A stretch of 64,000 nt of DNA, from positions 1,922,001 through 1,986,000 of the forward strand of contig NZ_CP142860.1 in assembly GCF_036287215.1 (NCBI RefSeq), read 5' to 3'. The number at the start of each line of letters is the position of its first letter. Within the stretch, counting starts at the first letter, position 1. The DNA is from Caproiciproducens sp. CPB-2 (lineage in GTDB: Bacteria; Bacillota; Clostridia; Oscillospirales; Acutalibacteraceae). The notes beneath the pieces were generated by a model. The model saw only the letters and a program-made list of their open reading frames with translations, did not search any database and was not told the origin of the DNA. The translations under genes and the position numbers were made by a program. Positions 17,604 through 25,971 of the stretch are shown here, one piece after another.

Positions 17604-19052
17604 ATGAAGAAAAAAGAAAAGGGACTGTCCGCATGGCAGCTTACCATGATGGCGCTGGGAACGGTCATAGGAGGTTCCTTCTTTCTTGGCTCGTCGGTGG
17701 CAATTCACGCCGCGGGCCCGTCGATTTTACTGTCTTACATTTTAGCCGGGTTTCTGGTTTACTTTATCCTGTTCGCACTGTCCGAAATGACCGTCGCCAA
17801 TCCCGACGCGGGTTCCTTCCGCACCTTTGCGGCCCAGGCGTACGGGCAGGGCACAGGGTTTGTCGTGGGATGGGTGTACTGGACGGGAATGATTCTCGCC
17901 ATGTCCAGCGAAGCCACCGCCGTGTCCATCCTTGTCAGGGAATGGGTACCGAATCTTTCCATCCCGCTGTTCGGAAGCCTGATCATTATTATTGTAACCT
18001 CCCTGAACCTCCTGGGTGCGGATAAACTCAGCAGGCTGGAAAGCGGACTGGCGGCGATCAAGCTGCTGGCGATCGTTTCCTTTGTGGTAATCGCCGCTCT
18101 GCTGATTGCCGGACTCTTCCCCGGAAGCCCGGCGATCGGTACGGGAGCGCTTAGGAAGGAACCCCTGATGCCGGGAGGAATCAAAGGGATTGCCGGAAGC
18201 ATGCTGATTGTCATGTTCGCCTATGCGGGTTTTGAGATTATCGGCCTCGCTTCTTCGGAAGCGGACAATCCGCAGGAAACCGTTCCGAAAGCAATCAATG
18301 ATACGGTGCTCTGTTTGGTCGGATTTTACATTCTTTCCGTCGCCGTGCTTCTCCCCCTGATTCCGACCGCCGATATTAACGAAGAGACGAGTCCTCTGGT
18401 CGCCGCCCTGAACAGAAGCGGAATCGGATGGGCCGGCACCGCCATGAATCTGGTGCTGGTGACTGCCATCCTGTCCACCATGCTGGCGGCCATGTTCGGT
18501 CTTGGACGGATGATGCGTTCGCTCGCGGAGGAGGGCCTTGCCCCCATCTGGCTGAAGGATCAGAACGATGTTCCCCGCCGCGGAATCCTGTTTTCAGGTT
18601 TTTCCATGCTGGTGGGGCTGGGACTCGGCCTGCTGTTTCCGAGAGTTTACCTGTTTCTAATCAGCTCCGGCGGCTTTGCCCTGCTCTTTACCTATACGCT
18701 CATCATGGCGACCCATATCCGTTTTCGCAAACAGCACGGCTGTCCGCCGGACGGGAAATGCCATGTAAAGGGATATCCCTATACCTCCCTGCTTGTCCTG
18801 ATCGCCCTGATCGTGATTATGGTCAGTATGCCCTTCGTTCCCGGACAGGCGTCCGGGCTGATGGCGGGAATTTTTATGGTCATTTTTTATTCGCTGTGCT
18901 ATGTCGCAGTCAGACTGTATTCTCTTTCGAAGCATTCGGAGCTTTCCCATGGAAACGCGGTTAAAAAGGACTTTCAGGAAAATCTTTCGGCGGAATTTTC
19001 CAAGGAGCTTACCCCGCCAAACACGAAAAACAACGACGGCAATCGGAAATAA
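17604..19052 (+). CDS. APC-superfamily amino-acid permease
   Basis: About 482 aa, 12 predicted TM helices, with the TM1 motif LTMMALGTVIGGSFFLGSS characteristic of amino acid/polyamine/organocation carriers and the TM6-region block MLIVMFAYAGFEIIGLASSE. The start at 17604 gives the usual N terminus (MKKKEKGLSAWQLT); the frame stays open 39 codons upstream. The hydrophilic C-terminal tail is about 40 residues. Substrate unknown. Confidence 0.88.
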   Translation: MKKKEKGLSAWQLTMMALGTVIGGSFFLGSSVAIHAAGPSILLSYILAGFLVYFILFALSEMTVANPDAGSFRTFAAQAYGQGTGFVVGWVYWTGMILAMSSEATAVSILVREWVPNLSIPLFGSLIIIIVTSLNLLGADKLSRLESGLAAIKLLAIVSFVVIAALLIAGLFPGSPAIGTGALRKEPLMPGGIKGIAGSMLIVMFAYAGFEIIGLASSEADNPQETVPKAINDTVLCLVGFYILSVAVLLPLIPTADINEETSPLVAALNRSGIGWAGTAMNLVLVTAILSTMLAAMFGLGRMMRSLAEEGLAPIWLKDQNDVPRRGILFSGFSMLVGLGLGLLFPRVYLFLISSGGFALLFTYTLIMATHIRFRKQHGCPPDGKCHVKGYPYTSLLVLIALIVIMVSMPFVPGQASGLMAGIFMVIFYSLCYVAVRLYSLSKHSELSHGNAVKKDFQENLSAEFSKELTPPNTKNNDGNRK

Positions 19053-19226
19053 GCCGGTTTTTTATTCGAAACCACATATTTCCATGTTTTTAATTTGTTA
19101 ACATTAATTTCTCAGAATTTTAAAAGCTGCTTCACCTCGCAGACATAAGCGAACGGTATACTTTTCATTGTTCCGAAAAGGTTTTTGCTCCTCCTTTGTA
19201 TAAAGATATTATGATTACTGCCGTAC

Positions 19227-19392
19227 GCCTGTCGGCACAGACGGAATACCGAACCGACAGGCAGGCAGACTAACAGCAGGTTCCCCTATGGGGATTCACA
19301 TATACTCTTTTTCATTTCCCTCTTTTTTGTCCGTCTGAAAACAGGCGGTACAGGCGGCTCACACCGGTGATACGGTATGGGCCGCTTTTATT
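19227..19392 (+). ncRNA. Candidate structured leader ending in a terminator-like hairpin
   Basis: This occupies most of the 400-nt gap between the permease and the Pro-rich gene. GCCTGTCGG (19227-19235) pairs with CCGACAGGC (19254-19262). The hairpin loop contains CAGACGG, which is complementary to CCGTCTG at 19331-19337, a possible pseudoknot. A GGCGGC...GCCGCT hairpin followed by TTTTATTTT ends the element. This is the layout of a riboswitch or attenuator, but I cannot assign a class. Confidence 0.45.
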
Positions 19393-19456
19393 TTACGTTG
19401 GAACCTTCTTAACTCTGTCAGCTGCATATTATAGAGAGTAAGGAGGTGTAATCAGT

Positions 19457-19669
19457 ATGGCAAGAGGATTCTTCCCCTTCTGGTGGTGGTTCCAGCCCAG
19501 AAGGCGTCCGCCAAGGCCGCCTCATCCGCCGGGGCCTCCCCGTCCGCCAAGGCCACCCCATCCGCCGGGGCCGCCCCATCCACCGGGACCGCCCCATCCA
19601 CCGGGACCGCCCCATCCGCCGGGACCGCCTCATACTCCCGGCAGGCCGGGACGCCAGCGGGGACATTAA
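19457..19669 (+). CDS. Small proline/arginine-rich repeat protein (70 aa)
   Basis: The ATG follows AAGGAGGTG with good spacing. The protein begins MARGFFPFWWWFQPRRRPP and continues as tandem HPPGPP/RPPRPP units, ending in GRPGRQRGH. The low-complexity DNA repeat also opens a long second frame, which is an artefact. The WWWFxPRR head is shared with the 34-aa protein at 15720. Spore-coat or surface roles are possible, but nothing in the sequence proves one. Confidence 0.65.
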   Translation: MARGFFPFWWWFQPRRRPPRPPHPPGPPRPPRPPHPPGPPHPPGPPHPPGPPHPPGPPHTPGRPGRQRGH

Positions 19670-19764
19670 AAAGCAAAGCGGGGGCAACACACCGCGCTCA
19701 AAATAAATTTCCATTCATAAATCAAGCGGTTTCGTAAAAATTAATCCTGAGGTGATTGATTTTT

Positions 19765-19932
19765 ATGAATATTCCGTATTGCGGCTGGAATAAAAACGAC
19801 AAAAATGATCCGTTTGAAGCCGGCGACTATGATTTTATGGAGTACAACGAAAAAGAGGCAGAAAAAGACGACAGTGACGAAGAGAATTCTTATCAAGATT
19901 TTCTTCGGAACGACCGGAGCCAGCCAAACTGA
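19765..19932 (+). CDS. Small acidic hypothetical protein (55 aa)
   Basis: ATG at 19765 behind GAGGTGA. The product begins MNIPYCGWNKNDKNDPFEAG and is Asp/Glu/Asn-rich; it ends QDFLRNDRSQPN. A terminator follows 5 nt after the stop, which supports a real gene. No family recognised. Confidence 0.6.
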   Translation: MNIPYCGWNKNDKNDPFEAGDYDFMEYNEKEAEKDDSDEENSYQDFLRNDRSQPN

Positions 19933-19936
19933 AAAA

Positions 19937-19968
19937 GCCGTCCCGGAATCCGGGACGGCTGTATTTTT
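19937..19968 (+). terminator. Terminator after the 55-aa gene
   Basis: GCCGTCCCGG AAT CCGGGACGGC stem, then TGTATTTTTT. Confidence 0.85.
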
Positions 19969-20005
19969 TACAGAGGAAAGGGAATCCTACTCGCGAGGTG
20001 ATAAT

Positions 20006-20149
20006 ATGGCTGATATAGGGCCCGCAATAAAAAGCAAGTTCGACTCCCTGTCAAAGGATCTGAAAGAAGAAATTATGAAGAGAGATGTCAAAATCAATTC
20101 CATTCAGGATTTGATTAAGTGCCTGGACTCCATTGTCGCAGAGGGGTAA
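20006..20149 (+). CDS. Small helical hypothetical protein (47 aa)
   Basis: ATG at 20006 follows GAGGTGATAAT. The product is a short amphipathic, Lys/Asp-rich helical protein (KSKFDSLSKDLKEEIMKRDV). The frame is open upstream but overlaps the previous gene and its terminator. The stop codon lies within a GCAGAGGG/CCCTCTGC hairpin (20139-20158) that may terminate transcription. Unknown function. Confidence 0.5.
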   Translation: MADIGPAIKSKFDSLSKDLKEEIMKRDVKINSIQDLIKCLDSIVAEG

Positions 20150-20220
20150 CCCTCTGCTGCTTTTTCAGAGGCCGCAGGAATAGAAATACATTAAAATTTC
20201 TAAATAATCGTTGGCTGCGC

Positions 20221-20248
20221 TTGACTTCTGCTGTTTTTGTGCTATAAT
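20221..20248 (+). promoter_or_regulatory. Promoter of the cold-shock gene
   Basis: TTGACT (20221-20226), 16 nt, TATAAT (20243-20248). It precedes a leader of about 120 nt. Confidence 0.75.
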
Positions 20249-20279
20249 AGATATGTATTCTAAATGTACCAATGGAACT

Positions 20280-20336
20280 CGCATATTTATGTAAGTCATT
20301 GACCGTTTAATGATTTACATAAATGTGCGGTTTTTT
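20280..20336 (+). promoter_or_regulatory. Leader terminator/attenuator upstream of the cold-shock gene
   Basis: A 21-bp stem (arms 20280-20300 and 20309-20329, two G-U wobbles, 8-nt loop) followed by TTTTTT sits between the promoter and the coding region. It would end most transcripts after about 80 nt unless prevented. Conditional read-through is the likely control (inference). Confidence 0.7.
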
Positions 20337-20375
20337 ATTTTACATGCGGATATAATATATTTGGAGGTGCTTTTT

Positions 20376-20588
20376 ATGAATAAAGGTACGGTAAAATGGT
20401 TTAATCAGGATAAAGGATTTGGGTTTATTTCCAACGACGACGGCGGGGACGATGTGTTTGTCCATTTTTCCGCAATTACCGGTCAGGGATATAAATCTTT
20501 AACGGAAGGCCAGAAAGTTACTTTTGACACCGAGACAGATCCTCGCAACGGGAAATTGAAAGCTGCGAATGTTACTGTCGTACAATAA
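20376..20588 (+). CDS. Cold-shock domain protein (CspA/CspB family)
   Basis: 70 aa, one OB-fold cold-shock domain with RNP1 KGFGFI and RNP2 VFVHF. It binds single-stranded RNA/DNA and acts as an RNA chaperone. TTGGAGG precedes ATG 20376; the upstream in-frame extension falls inside the leader hairpin and is not used. Regulation by the preceding attenuator is likely. Confidence 0.95.
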   Translation: MNKGTVKWFNQDKGFGFISNDDGGDDVFVHFSAITGQGYKSLTEGQKVTFDTETDPRNGKLKAANVTVVQ

Positions 20589-20676
20589 CATTTTCTTTCC
20601 GTCCCAGGGACGGCCGTCCGGTTTACTGTAGCGAATGCTTTTTTAGGCAAAGATAACTGAAGAATGCCGATTGCTG

Positions 20677-20706
20677 AAGTACGCCGTTTACGGCGTACTT
20701 TTTTGT
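20677..20706 (+). terminator. Terminator after the cold-shock gene
   Basis: Perfect AAGTACGCCG / CGGCGTACTT stem with TTTA loop and six T. Confidence 0.9.
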
Positions 20707-20787
20707 CAATATTTCTCTTTCTTCAATCACACTATGGATTTATATTTCTATGTTATAATAAAAGAAATACATTCAGGAGGTGCTCTA

Positions 20788-20940
20788 TTGAATACAAAGA
20801 AAAAAGCAATGCTGAAAAGCAAATTAGTGGTATACAAGGTTTGCTATCAGCAGGCTGAAAAACAGAAGGACCATACCCGCATGGATAAGATTGAAGTTTT
20901 CATAGACGAACTCCAGGAAGAAATCGATAGTATGGACTGA
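20788..20940 (+). CDS. Small basic/helical hypothetical protein (50 aa)
   Basis: TTG start at 20788 behind AGGAGGTG (5-nt spacing). A TATAAT box lies about 30 nt upstream, within the longer open frame, so the longer frame is not the gene. The product is Lys-rich, then ends in an acidic helix (KIEVFIDELQEEIDSMD). No family recognised. Confidence 0.55.
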   Translation: MNTKKKAMLKSKLVVYKVCYQQAEKQKDHTRMDKIEVFIDELQEEIDSMD

Positions 20941-20968
20941 ATGGACGGCACGTCCGTTCCCAATAACT

Positions 20969-21036
20969 GCCTCCGCTTGGTTGAACCAGATGCGGCTTAA
21001 AAGCCACACCTGGTTTCAGAAGCCGGAGGTCTTTTT
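20969..21036 (+). terminator. Large terminator hairpin
   Basis: GCCTCCG...CGGAGG outer stem with an inner CCAG/CTGG-type pairing and CGGCTTAAAAGCC tip, followed by TCTTTTT. Confidence 0.7.
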
Positions 21037-21131
21037 CTGTCTGCAGACTGCCGTTGATGCCTTAACGCGTCATTGATATCGTTTTTGCACTATGATAAAA
21101 TGAAAAAAACAAATATCAGGAGGCCGCCGCC

Positions 21132-22058
21132 ATGTCAAAAATTCGTGTTGGAATGATCGGACTTGGAAATATAGCGCAGAAGGTTTATCTCCCGTTTCTT
21201 TCGGCTGAAAAGAACTGGACTTTTGTCGGGGGATACAGCCCTACGGAATGGAAAAGGAGCCAGCTGTGCGGCATGTACCGGATCAAAGCGTTTCCCGGTC
21301 TGATGGATTTGCTGGGGGAAACGGACGCCATATTCGTATCTTCGCCGACAAAGTCCCACTATGAAATCGTTTCAGAGGCTTTGAAGCACGGCAAGGACGT
21401 GTATGTAGACAAACCGCTTGCGGCTACCTCCGACGAAGCGGAACAGCTCGCGGAGCTCAGCCTGCGATACGGCAGAAAGCTGATGGTCGGGTTCAACCGC
21501 AGATTTGCACCGATGTATGTCCGGACAAAAAATCTGACGGGCGCCGGAACGGCGCTGATTCGGCTGGAAAAGCACCGGGCGGACTCCATCCGGCCCGAAA
21601 ATTATAGAATCACGATGCTGGACGACTATATTCATCTGGCAGACACCGCACGCTGGTTCGCCGAGCCTGAGAGCGGCAGTCAGATCGGCGGCTCCGTCAG
21701 GGTGAATGAAAATCAAGAACTGATTTTTGCCCAGCACCAATATAAGGCGGAAAACGGCTGTGCCGTATTTCTGGACATGCACCGGAAAGCCGGTACCAAT
21801 CTGGAAAGGATCGAGGTTCTCACCGAAGGGACACTCGTGCGGGTCAGGGATATGGATACTTTTGAAACCGAAACCGGGGGGAAAACGGAAACGGAAACTC
21901 CTCCGGCCTGGGAAACCATTTTAAAGCGCAAGGGATTTGAAGGGGCCATTCTCCATTTTATCAATTCCATTGAAGGAAATACCCAGCCGCTGGTAAACGG
22001 CGAGGAAGCATTGAAAACCCAAAGGCTTCTGGACGCGATGATGCATATCGGAAGTTAA
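21132..22058 (+). CDS. Gfo/Idh/MocA family NAD(P)-dependent oxidoreductase
   Basis: 308 aa. The N-terminal Rossmann fold starts RVGMIGLGNIAQKVYLPFL. The family's catalytic EKP-type lysine is in YVDKPLA near residue 98. The C-terminal alpha/beta domain begins around VGFNRRFAPMY. Members oxidise or reduce sugars, inositols or related alcohols; the substrate is unknown. AGGAGG precedes the ATG. It converges with the HD-GYP gene, overlapping by 4 nt at the 3' ends. Confidence 0.88.
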   Translation: MSKIRVGMIGLGNIAQKVYLPFLSAEKNWTFVGGYSPTEWKRSQLCGMYRIKAFPGLMDLLGETDAIFVSSPTKSHYEIVSEALKHGKDVYVDKPLAATSDEAEQLAELSLRYGRKLMVGFNRRFAPMYVRTKNLTGAGTALIRLEKHRADSIRPENYRITMLDDYIHLADTARWFAEPESGSQIGGSVRVNENQELIFAQHQYKAENGCAVFLDMHRKAGTNLERIEVLTEGTLVRVRDMDTFETETGGKTETETPPAWETILKRKGFEGAILHFINSIEGNTQPLVNGEEALKTQRLLDAMMHIGS

Positions 22059-23251
22059 GCGGTCGCGCAGGCCGATTCAAAAATGGAATCGATATCTTCT
22101 ACAATGGAAGCGTCAATCAGGCCGTGCTCCGACATGTTCCGCATCAGCGCAATCGCCCTGCTGTGCGGCATAGCCGGACGGTACGGCCTGTTTTCCGTCA
22201 GGGCCTGATAGATATCCACACAGCACAGAAGCCGGGAATGAAAATCAAGCCTGTTCCCGTCAAATCCATACGGGTACCCTTTCCCGTTCAGCTTTTCATG
22301 ATGGTTGGCCGCCCAGTCGGCGATCTCTTCAAATCCTGTGATTTCTTCCAGCGTTTTGCGGGTATAAAACGGATGGGACTGTATGACCGCAATCTCATTC
22401 GCATCCAGAGTACCGGGTTTGTCCAGAATTTCATTGGGTATCATCAGCTTTCCCAAATCGTGCAGATCAGCGGCAATCCGCATTTTCCAATAGGTCTCTC
22501 TGTCAAATTCATAATAATCGCACAGAATCCCGGTCTTCTCACTGATCCCGCGTGAATGCGAACCGGTAAACGGTGACTTCGCGTCAATAATATTGCTGAA
22601 TATTCTGGAAACCGTGCGCATTTCCTGATAGCTGAACTCCCTGTGGACGGTGGGGGTAACTATGCGCAGCGCCTGGAACACGAAATTGTCATCCATATTC
22701 AGCCAGAATTCAATATTTCTGCTCAGCTCCAGAAAAACATCGATGAAAATCTGATCAAAAATCGGGAACTTCTGAACCCGGGCTTCAATATCGGCAGGCT
22801 TTCTTCCTTCGGAAAAATAGATGGCGACGGAATCGGCCAAAGCGATAATCCTTGAAAACATCGGGATTTCCTTTCCGGAAATGCCGAAAAATCCGCTGCC
22901 GTCATAATGCTCGTGATGATAGAGAATAACATTCGGTATTTTATGAAAAAAAGGGAAAAAATCAATGTTTTTTTCCCCCTCCAGACAATGCATCCTGTTG
23001 AGCTCCGCTTTTTTGTAATTTTCAGTGCCATCCATCTGGATCAGCGCTTTGGTCACGCCGTTATCGTGCAGAAGCGAATAGGAAATCAGGTCAAACAATT
23101 CCGTATTGGATAAATTGATTTTCTGCCCGATTCTTGCGGCAATATAAGCAACCCTTCTGCCGTGATTGGTAACATCACTGATTAAGTCCTTTTCTACAAA
23201 GTCAAGCGTATAGGAAAGAGAATTCAATAGTTCATTCACATTAAAATCCAT
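22055..23251 (-). CDS. Tandem HD-domain (HD-GYP-like) phosphohydrolase
   Basis: 398 aa with two HD modules. The N-terminal one has LLHDNG and HHEHYDGSGF. The C-terminal one has IAADLHDLGKL, HHEKLNGKGYPYG and DIYQALTENRPYRP, the classic HD-GYP pattern of c-di-GMP phosphodiesterases. No sensory or TM domain is attached. The start at 23251 (MDFNVNELL) has GGAG 9 nt before it; the frame continues 44 codons upstream through AT-rich non-coding sequence. A nucleotide-second-messenger role is inferred. Confidence 0.85.
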   Translation of the reverse strand: MDFNVNELLNSLSYTLDFVEKDLISDVTNHGRRVAYIAARIGQKINLSNTELFDLISYSLLHDNGVTKALIQMDGTENYKKAELNRMHCLEGEKNIDFFPFFHKIPNVILYHHEHYDGSGFFGISGKEIPMFSRIIALADSVAIYFSEGRKPADIEARVQKFPIFDQIFIDVFLELSRNIEFWLNMDDNFVFQALRIVTPTVHREFSYQEMRTVSRIFSNIIDAKSPFTGSHSRGISEKTGILCDYYEFDRETYWKMRIAADLHDLGKLMIPNEILDKPGTLDANEIAVIQSHPFYTRKTLEEITGFEEIADWAANHHEKLNGKGYPYGFDGNRLDFHSRLLCCVDIYQALTENRPYRPAMPHSRAIALMRNMSEHGLIDASIVEDIDSIFESACATA

Positions 23252-23475
23252 GATCACAATCTCCATGTTTGCAGTTTGGTAAATTATAACATTTATTTTA
23301 TAATAATACAAGAAATGACTTTTTATGACCATATAGAAAAATTTACAGGTTCTGAATCTGAAAAATCCACTCGTGCTGCACAAACCTCCCTTTCCCCCTG
23401 CGTCTAAGCAAGCGGAAAAGCGGGCATATTCCTGACAGAAATATCCTTTTTATTTGTTCGGTCAGGAGGATTTGT

Positions 23476-23868
23476 ATGAAGAAAAACAAAAAAAATTTTT
23501 GGTTTATTTTTTTCACCGTGGCCATTCTGTCTTTCACGCTGCTCTATCTCGGTATAAAATATCTGCTCGGGAATCCGGTCACACTGCAGAATATTGCCGC
23601 ATACGTCATTCTTTCCCTGATTTTCGGCGCCGTTTCCTCTGCTTTATATCTGATGCAGCTGAAAATCATGTGCTCTGTCTTCGCCCTGGGGATTTTCGTG
23701 GGATACCTCGTTATGTTCCGGACATTTCTGGGGAGCAGAAGCGGCTGGGAGGACCTGACCGGCCTTTTATCCCTGTTCACCTGGATGGCCATCGGACTTT
23801 GCGCCGGCACCGCATTGCAGTTTCTCTCCTATTTTTATCACAAGATCAGGTATCGCGGAAAAGGCTGA
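23476..23868 (+). CDS. Four-TM hypothetical membrane protein
   Basis: 130 aa, strongly hydrophobic, with four predicted helices after a Lys-rich N terminus (MKKNKKNFWFIFF), so positive-inside. AGGAGG lies before the ATG. No recognised family. Confidence 0.65.
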   Translation: MKKNKKNFWFIFFTVAILSFTLLYLGIKYLLGNPVTLQNIAAYVILSLIFGAVSSALYLMQLKIMCSVFALGIFVGYLVMFRTFLGSRSGWEDLTGLLSLFTWMAIGLCAGTALQFLSYFYHKIRYRGKG

Positions 23869-23940
23869 ACGTTTTGTCATGCCAAAGGCGGATGCATCAT
23901 AAAATTTGATAAGAATCATAATTGGAAGAGGTGCATCCTT

Positions 23941-24432
23941 ATGCTGGTTGAGATACCGTATAACCGGGAACAGGTGGCCGAATACGCCAAAACGTGGGCT
24001 CTTTTGAGGAACCGCGCCTTCATGAATTTCGATAAAATGGGCGGCGACTGTACCAATTTTGCCTCGCAGTGCATTTATGCCGGAAGCAGGGTGATGAATT
24101 ACACCCCAGTTTTCGGCTGGTACTACAAAAGCGGCAATGACCGTACCCCCTCGTGGAGCGGAGTACAATATCTTTTTAATTTTCTTACGGCAAACAAGGA
24201 AGCAGGGCCTTATGCGGAGCAGGTCGACGTAAGTTCCCTGGAGGTTGGGGACATTGTTCAGCTTGGCAACGCCGAAAACCACTTTTACCACTCCCCCGTG
24301 GTTGTGGGCATCACTCCACAGGACATTTTCATCGCCGCCCATACGTACGACGCATACATGCGGCCGCTGAGCAGCTATTTTTACAGTACCATCCGCTACC
24401 TACATATCAAAGGCGTAAGAAAATATCAGTGA
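23941..24432 (+). CDS. Putative amidase-domain protein (Amidase_6-like)
   Basis: 163 aa. The block GGDCTNFASQCIYAG, with the catalytic Cys, and a downstream His in FIAAHTYDAYM fit the 'putative amidase' (papain/CHAP-like) domain found in cell-wall and spore-associated Firmicutes proteins. No signal peptide is present, so it may act in the spore or mother cell rather than outside (inference). Confidence 0.75.
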   Translation: MLVEIPYNREQVAEYAKTWALLRNRAFMNFDKMGGDCTNFASQCIYAGSRVMNYTPVFGWYYKSGNDRTPSWSGVQYLFNFLTANKEAGPYAEQVDVSSLEVGDIVQLGNAENHFYHSPVVVGITPQDIFIAAHTYDAYMRPLSSYFYSTIRYLHIKGVRKYQ

Positions 24433-24549
24433 AATTTCCGGCGCTTGAAAAAGAGGACGGCATGTTTCCGAAAATCATTTACAAATACTTCCAATGATGA
24501 TAGAATGAAATAGATATGAACGGGCAATTTGAAGGAAAGGCAGATCTGT

Positions 24550-24858
24550 ATGGGAGTAAAACTGAAAAATCTGATGGAATCCCTGCTTTTGACCAAAATG
24601 GACGAGGTAATCGATAAGCTGGATTGCTGTAAATGTGAGAAATGCCGGATGGACATCGCTTCTTACGCATTGAACAGACTCCCGCCCAAATATGTCGCCA
24701 CCTATGAAGGAGAGGTTTATTCCAAGCTGGATACGCTGTCCACACAGTATGAAACGGATTTGCTCAACGCATTGTTTCAGGCAGCAAAGGTTGTTTCGGA
24801 AAACCCTCATCATAATCTTTCCGCTGAAATTTCTTCTGAAAATAATACGCAAAAATAA
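24550..24858 (+). CDS. comFB: ComFB family protein
   Basis: 102 aa. It contains the family pattern LMESLLLTKMDEVIDKL, then CCKCEKCRMDIASYALNRLPPKYV. ComFB homologues are small proteins with a Cys-rich centre linked to late competence, and some bind cyclic dinucleotides. Start chosen at 24550 behind GAAAGG. Convergent with pfkA across a shared terminator. Confidence 0.8.
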   Translation: MGVKLKNLMESLLLTKMDEVIDKLDCCKCEKCRMDIASYALNRLPPKYVATYEGEVYSKLDTLSTQYETDLLNALFQAAKVVSENPHHNLSAEISSENNTQK

Positions 24859-24896
24859 AAGGAGTTCCGCCACAAAAACGGAACTCCTTTTATTTT
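24857..24896. terminator. Bidirectional terminator between comFB and pfkA
   Basis: AAAAGGAGTTCCG / CGGAACTCCTTTT 13-bp stem, with A-run and T-run on either side. Confidence 0.85.
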
Positions 24897-24899
24897 TAA

Positions 24900-25868
24900 T
24901 CAGATAGAAATCTTAAGCGCTATGTCGTACAGGCTCTTGTCAAAAACGCGCTCCATCTCAAGCGCCTCCGTAATATCCAAATCAACGATCTTGCCCTTCT
25001 GCATCACAACGACCCTGTTGCCCCGGCCCTTATACAGAAGATCCGCCGCATGGAATCCCATCACGCTGCCAGCCACACGGTCACGGAGCGTGGGCGAACC
25101 ACCGCGCTGTACATGGCCAAGCACCGTAGCCCTGGTTTCGATCCCGGTTTTTTCTTCAATATCCTTTGCCAGCTTGTCTACCCCACCGACGCCCTCGGCC
25201 ACCACAATGATAAAATGCTTTTTACCCGTTTTCTGGGTAAACATCATACGGTTGATGATGTCCGTCTGAAAATCGAAGGGAACTTCCGGAACAAGAATGG
25301 TCGTTGCACCGACCGCAATACCGGTCTGGAGCGCCAGATCGCCGCATTTCCTGCCCATGACCTCTACAACACTGCAGCGGTCATGCGACTCGGTCGTATC
25401 GCGCAGACGGTCAACCATCTCCACAGCCGTATTCATGGCGGTGTCAAATCCAATGGTATATTCACTGGCGGCAATGTCGTTGTCGATCGTACCCGGCACG
25501 CCTACACAGGGAATTCCCTCCTTGGTAAGGTCGCGCGCACCGCGGAAAGAACCGTCTCCGCCAATGACCACGATGCCCTCGATTCCCATATCACGGCAAT
25601 TGTCGGCAGCCTTTTTTACGCCGTCCGGAGTATTGAATTCCGGGCTGCGGGCCGTAAACAAGGCCGTACCGCCGTGATGAATAATATCGGAAACACTGCG
25701 CAGATTCATTTCAAAGACGTCGCGGTTCAAAAGGCCATTGAAGCCTCTTCGTACGCCCATGACTCTCATTCCATAAGAAATACCGGTTCTTGCTACCGCC
25801 CGAACGGCTGCGTTCATTCCCGGCGCATCTCCCCCGCTGGTCAGAACCGCAATTGTTTTTGCATTCAT
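24900..25868 (-). CDS. pfkA: ATP-dependent 6-phosphofructokinase
   Basis: Phosphorylates fructose 6-phosphate at the committed step of glycolysis. 322 aa with GGDAPGMNAAVRAV at the N terminus, GGDGSFRGA (ATP site), the catalytic PGTIDND block and VEVMGRKCGDLAL (substrate site). GGDGS, with Gly rather than Asp after the first GGD, indicates the ATP-dependent form. It lies downstream of dnaE on the same strand, the usual dnaE-pfkA order in Clostridia. Confidence 0.97.
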   Translation of the reverse strand: MNAKTIAVLTSGGDAPGMNAAVRAVARTGISYGMRVMGVRRGFNGLLNRDVFEMNLRSVSDIIHHGGTALFTARSPEFNTPDGVKKAADNCRDMGIEGIVVIGGDGSFRGARDLTKEGIPCVGVPGTIDNDIAASEYTIGFDTAMNTAVEMVDRLRDTTESHDRCSVVEVMGRKCGDLALQTGIAVGATTILVPEVPFDFQTDIINRMMFTQKTGKKHFIIVVAEGVGGVDKLAKDIEEKTGIETRATVLGHVQRGGSPTLRDRVAGSVMGFHAADLLYKGRGNRVVVMQKGKIVDLDITEALEMERVFDKSLYDIALKISI

Positions 25869-25971
25869 GATGTTACCCCCTAAATTCGTTGCTTTGCCAT
25901 ATCTAAATTATAGTATATCAGGCGAAGAAGAATCAACCGGTGAATATGGACAAAAGTATCCGCTATATGGA

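Noticed and set aside
19483..19737. 84-aa Ala/Ser/Pro frame overlapping the Pro-rich gene
   Set aside because: Produced by the same tandem DNA repeat read in another frame; no ribosome site, whereas the 19457 frame has one.
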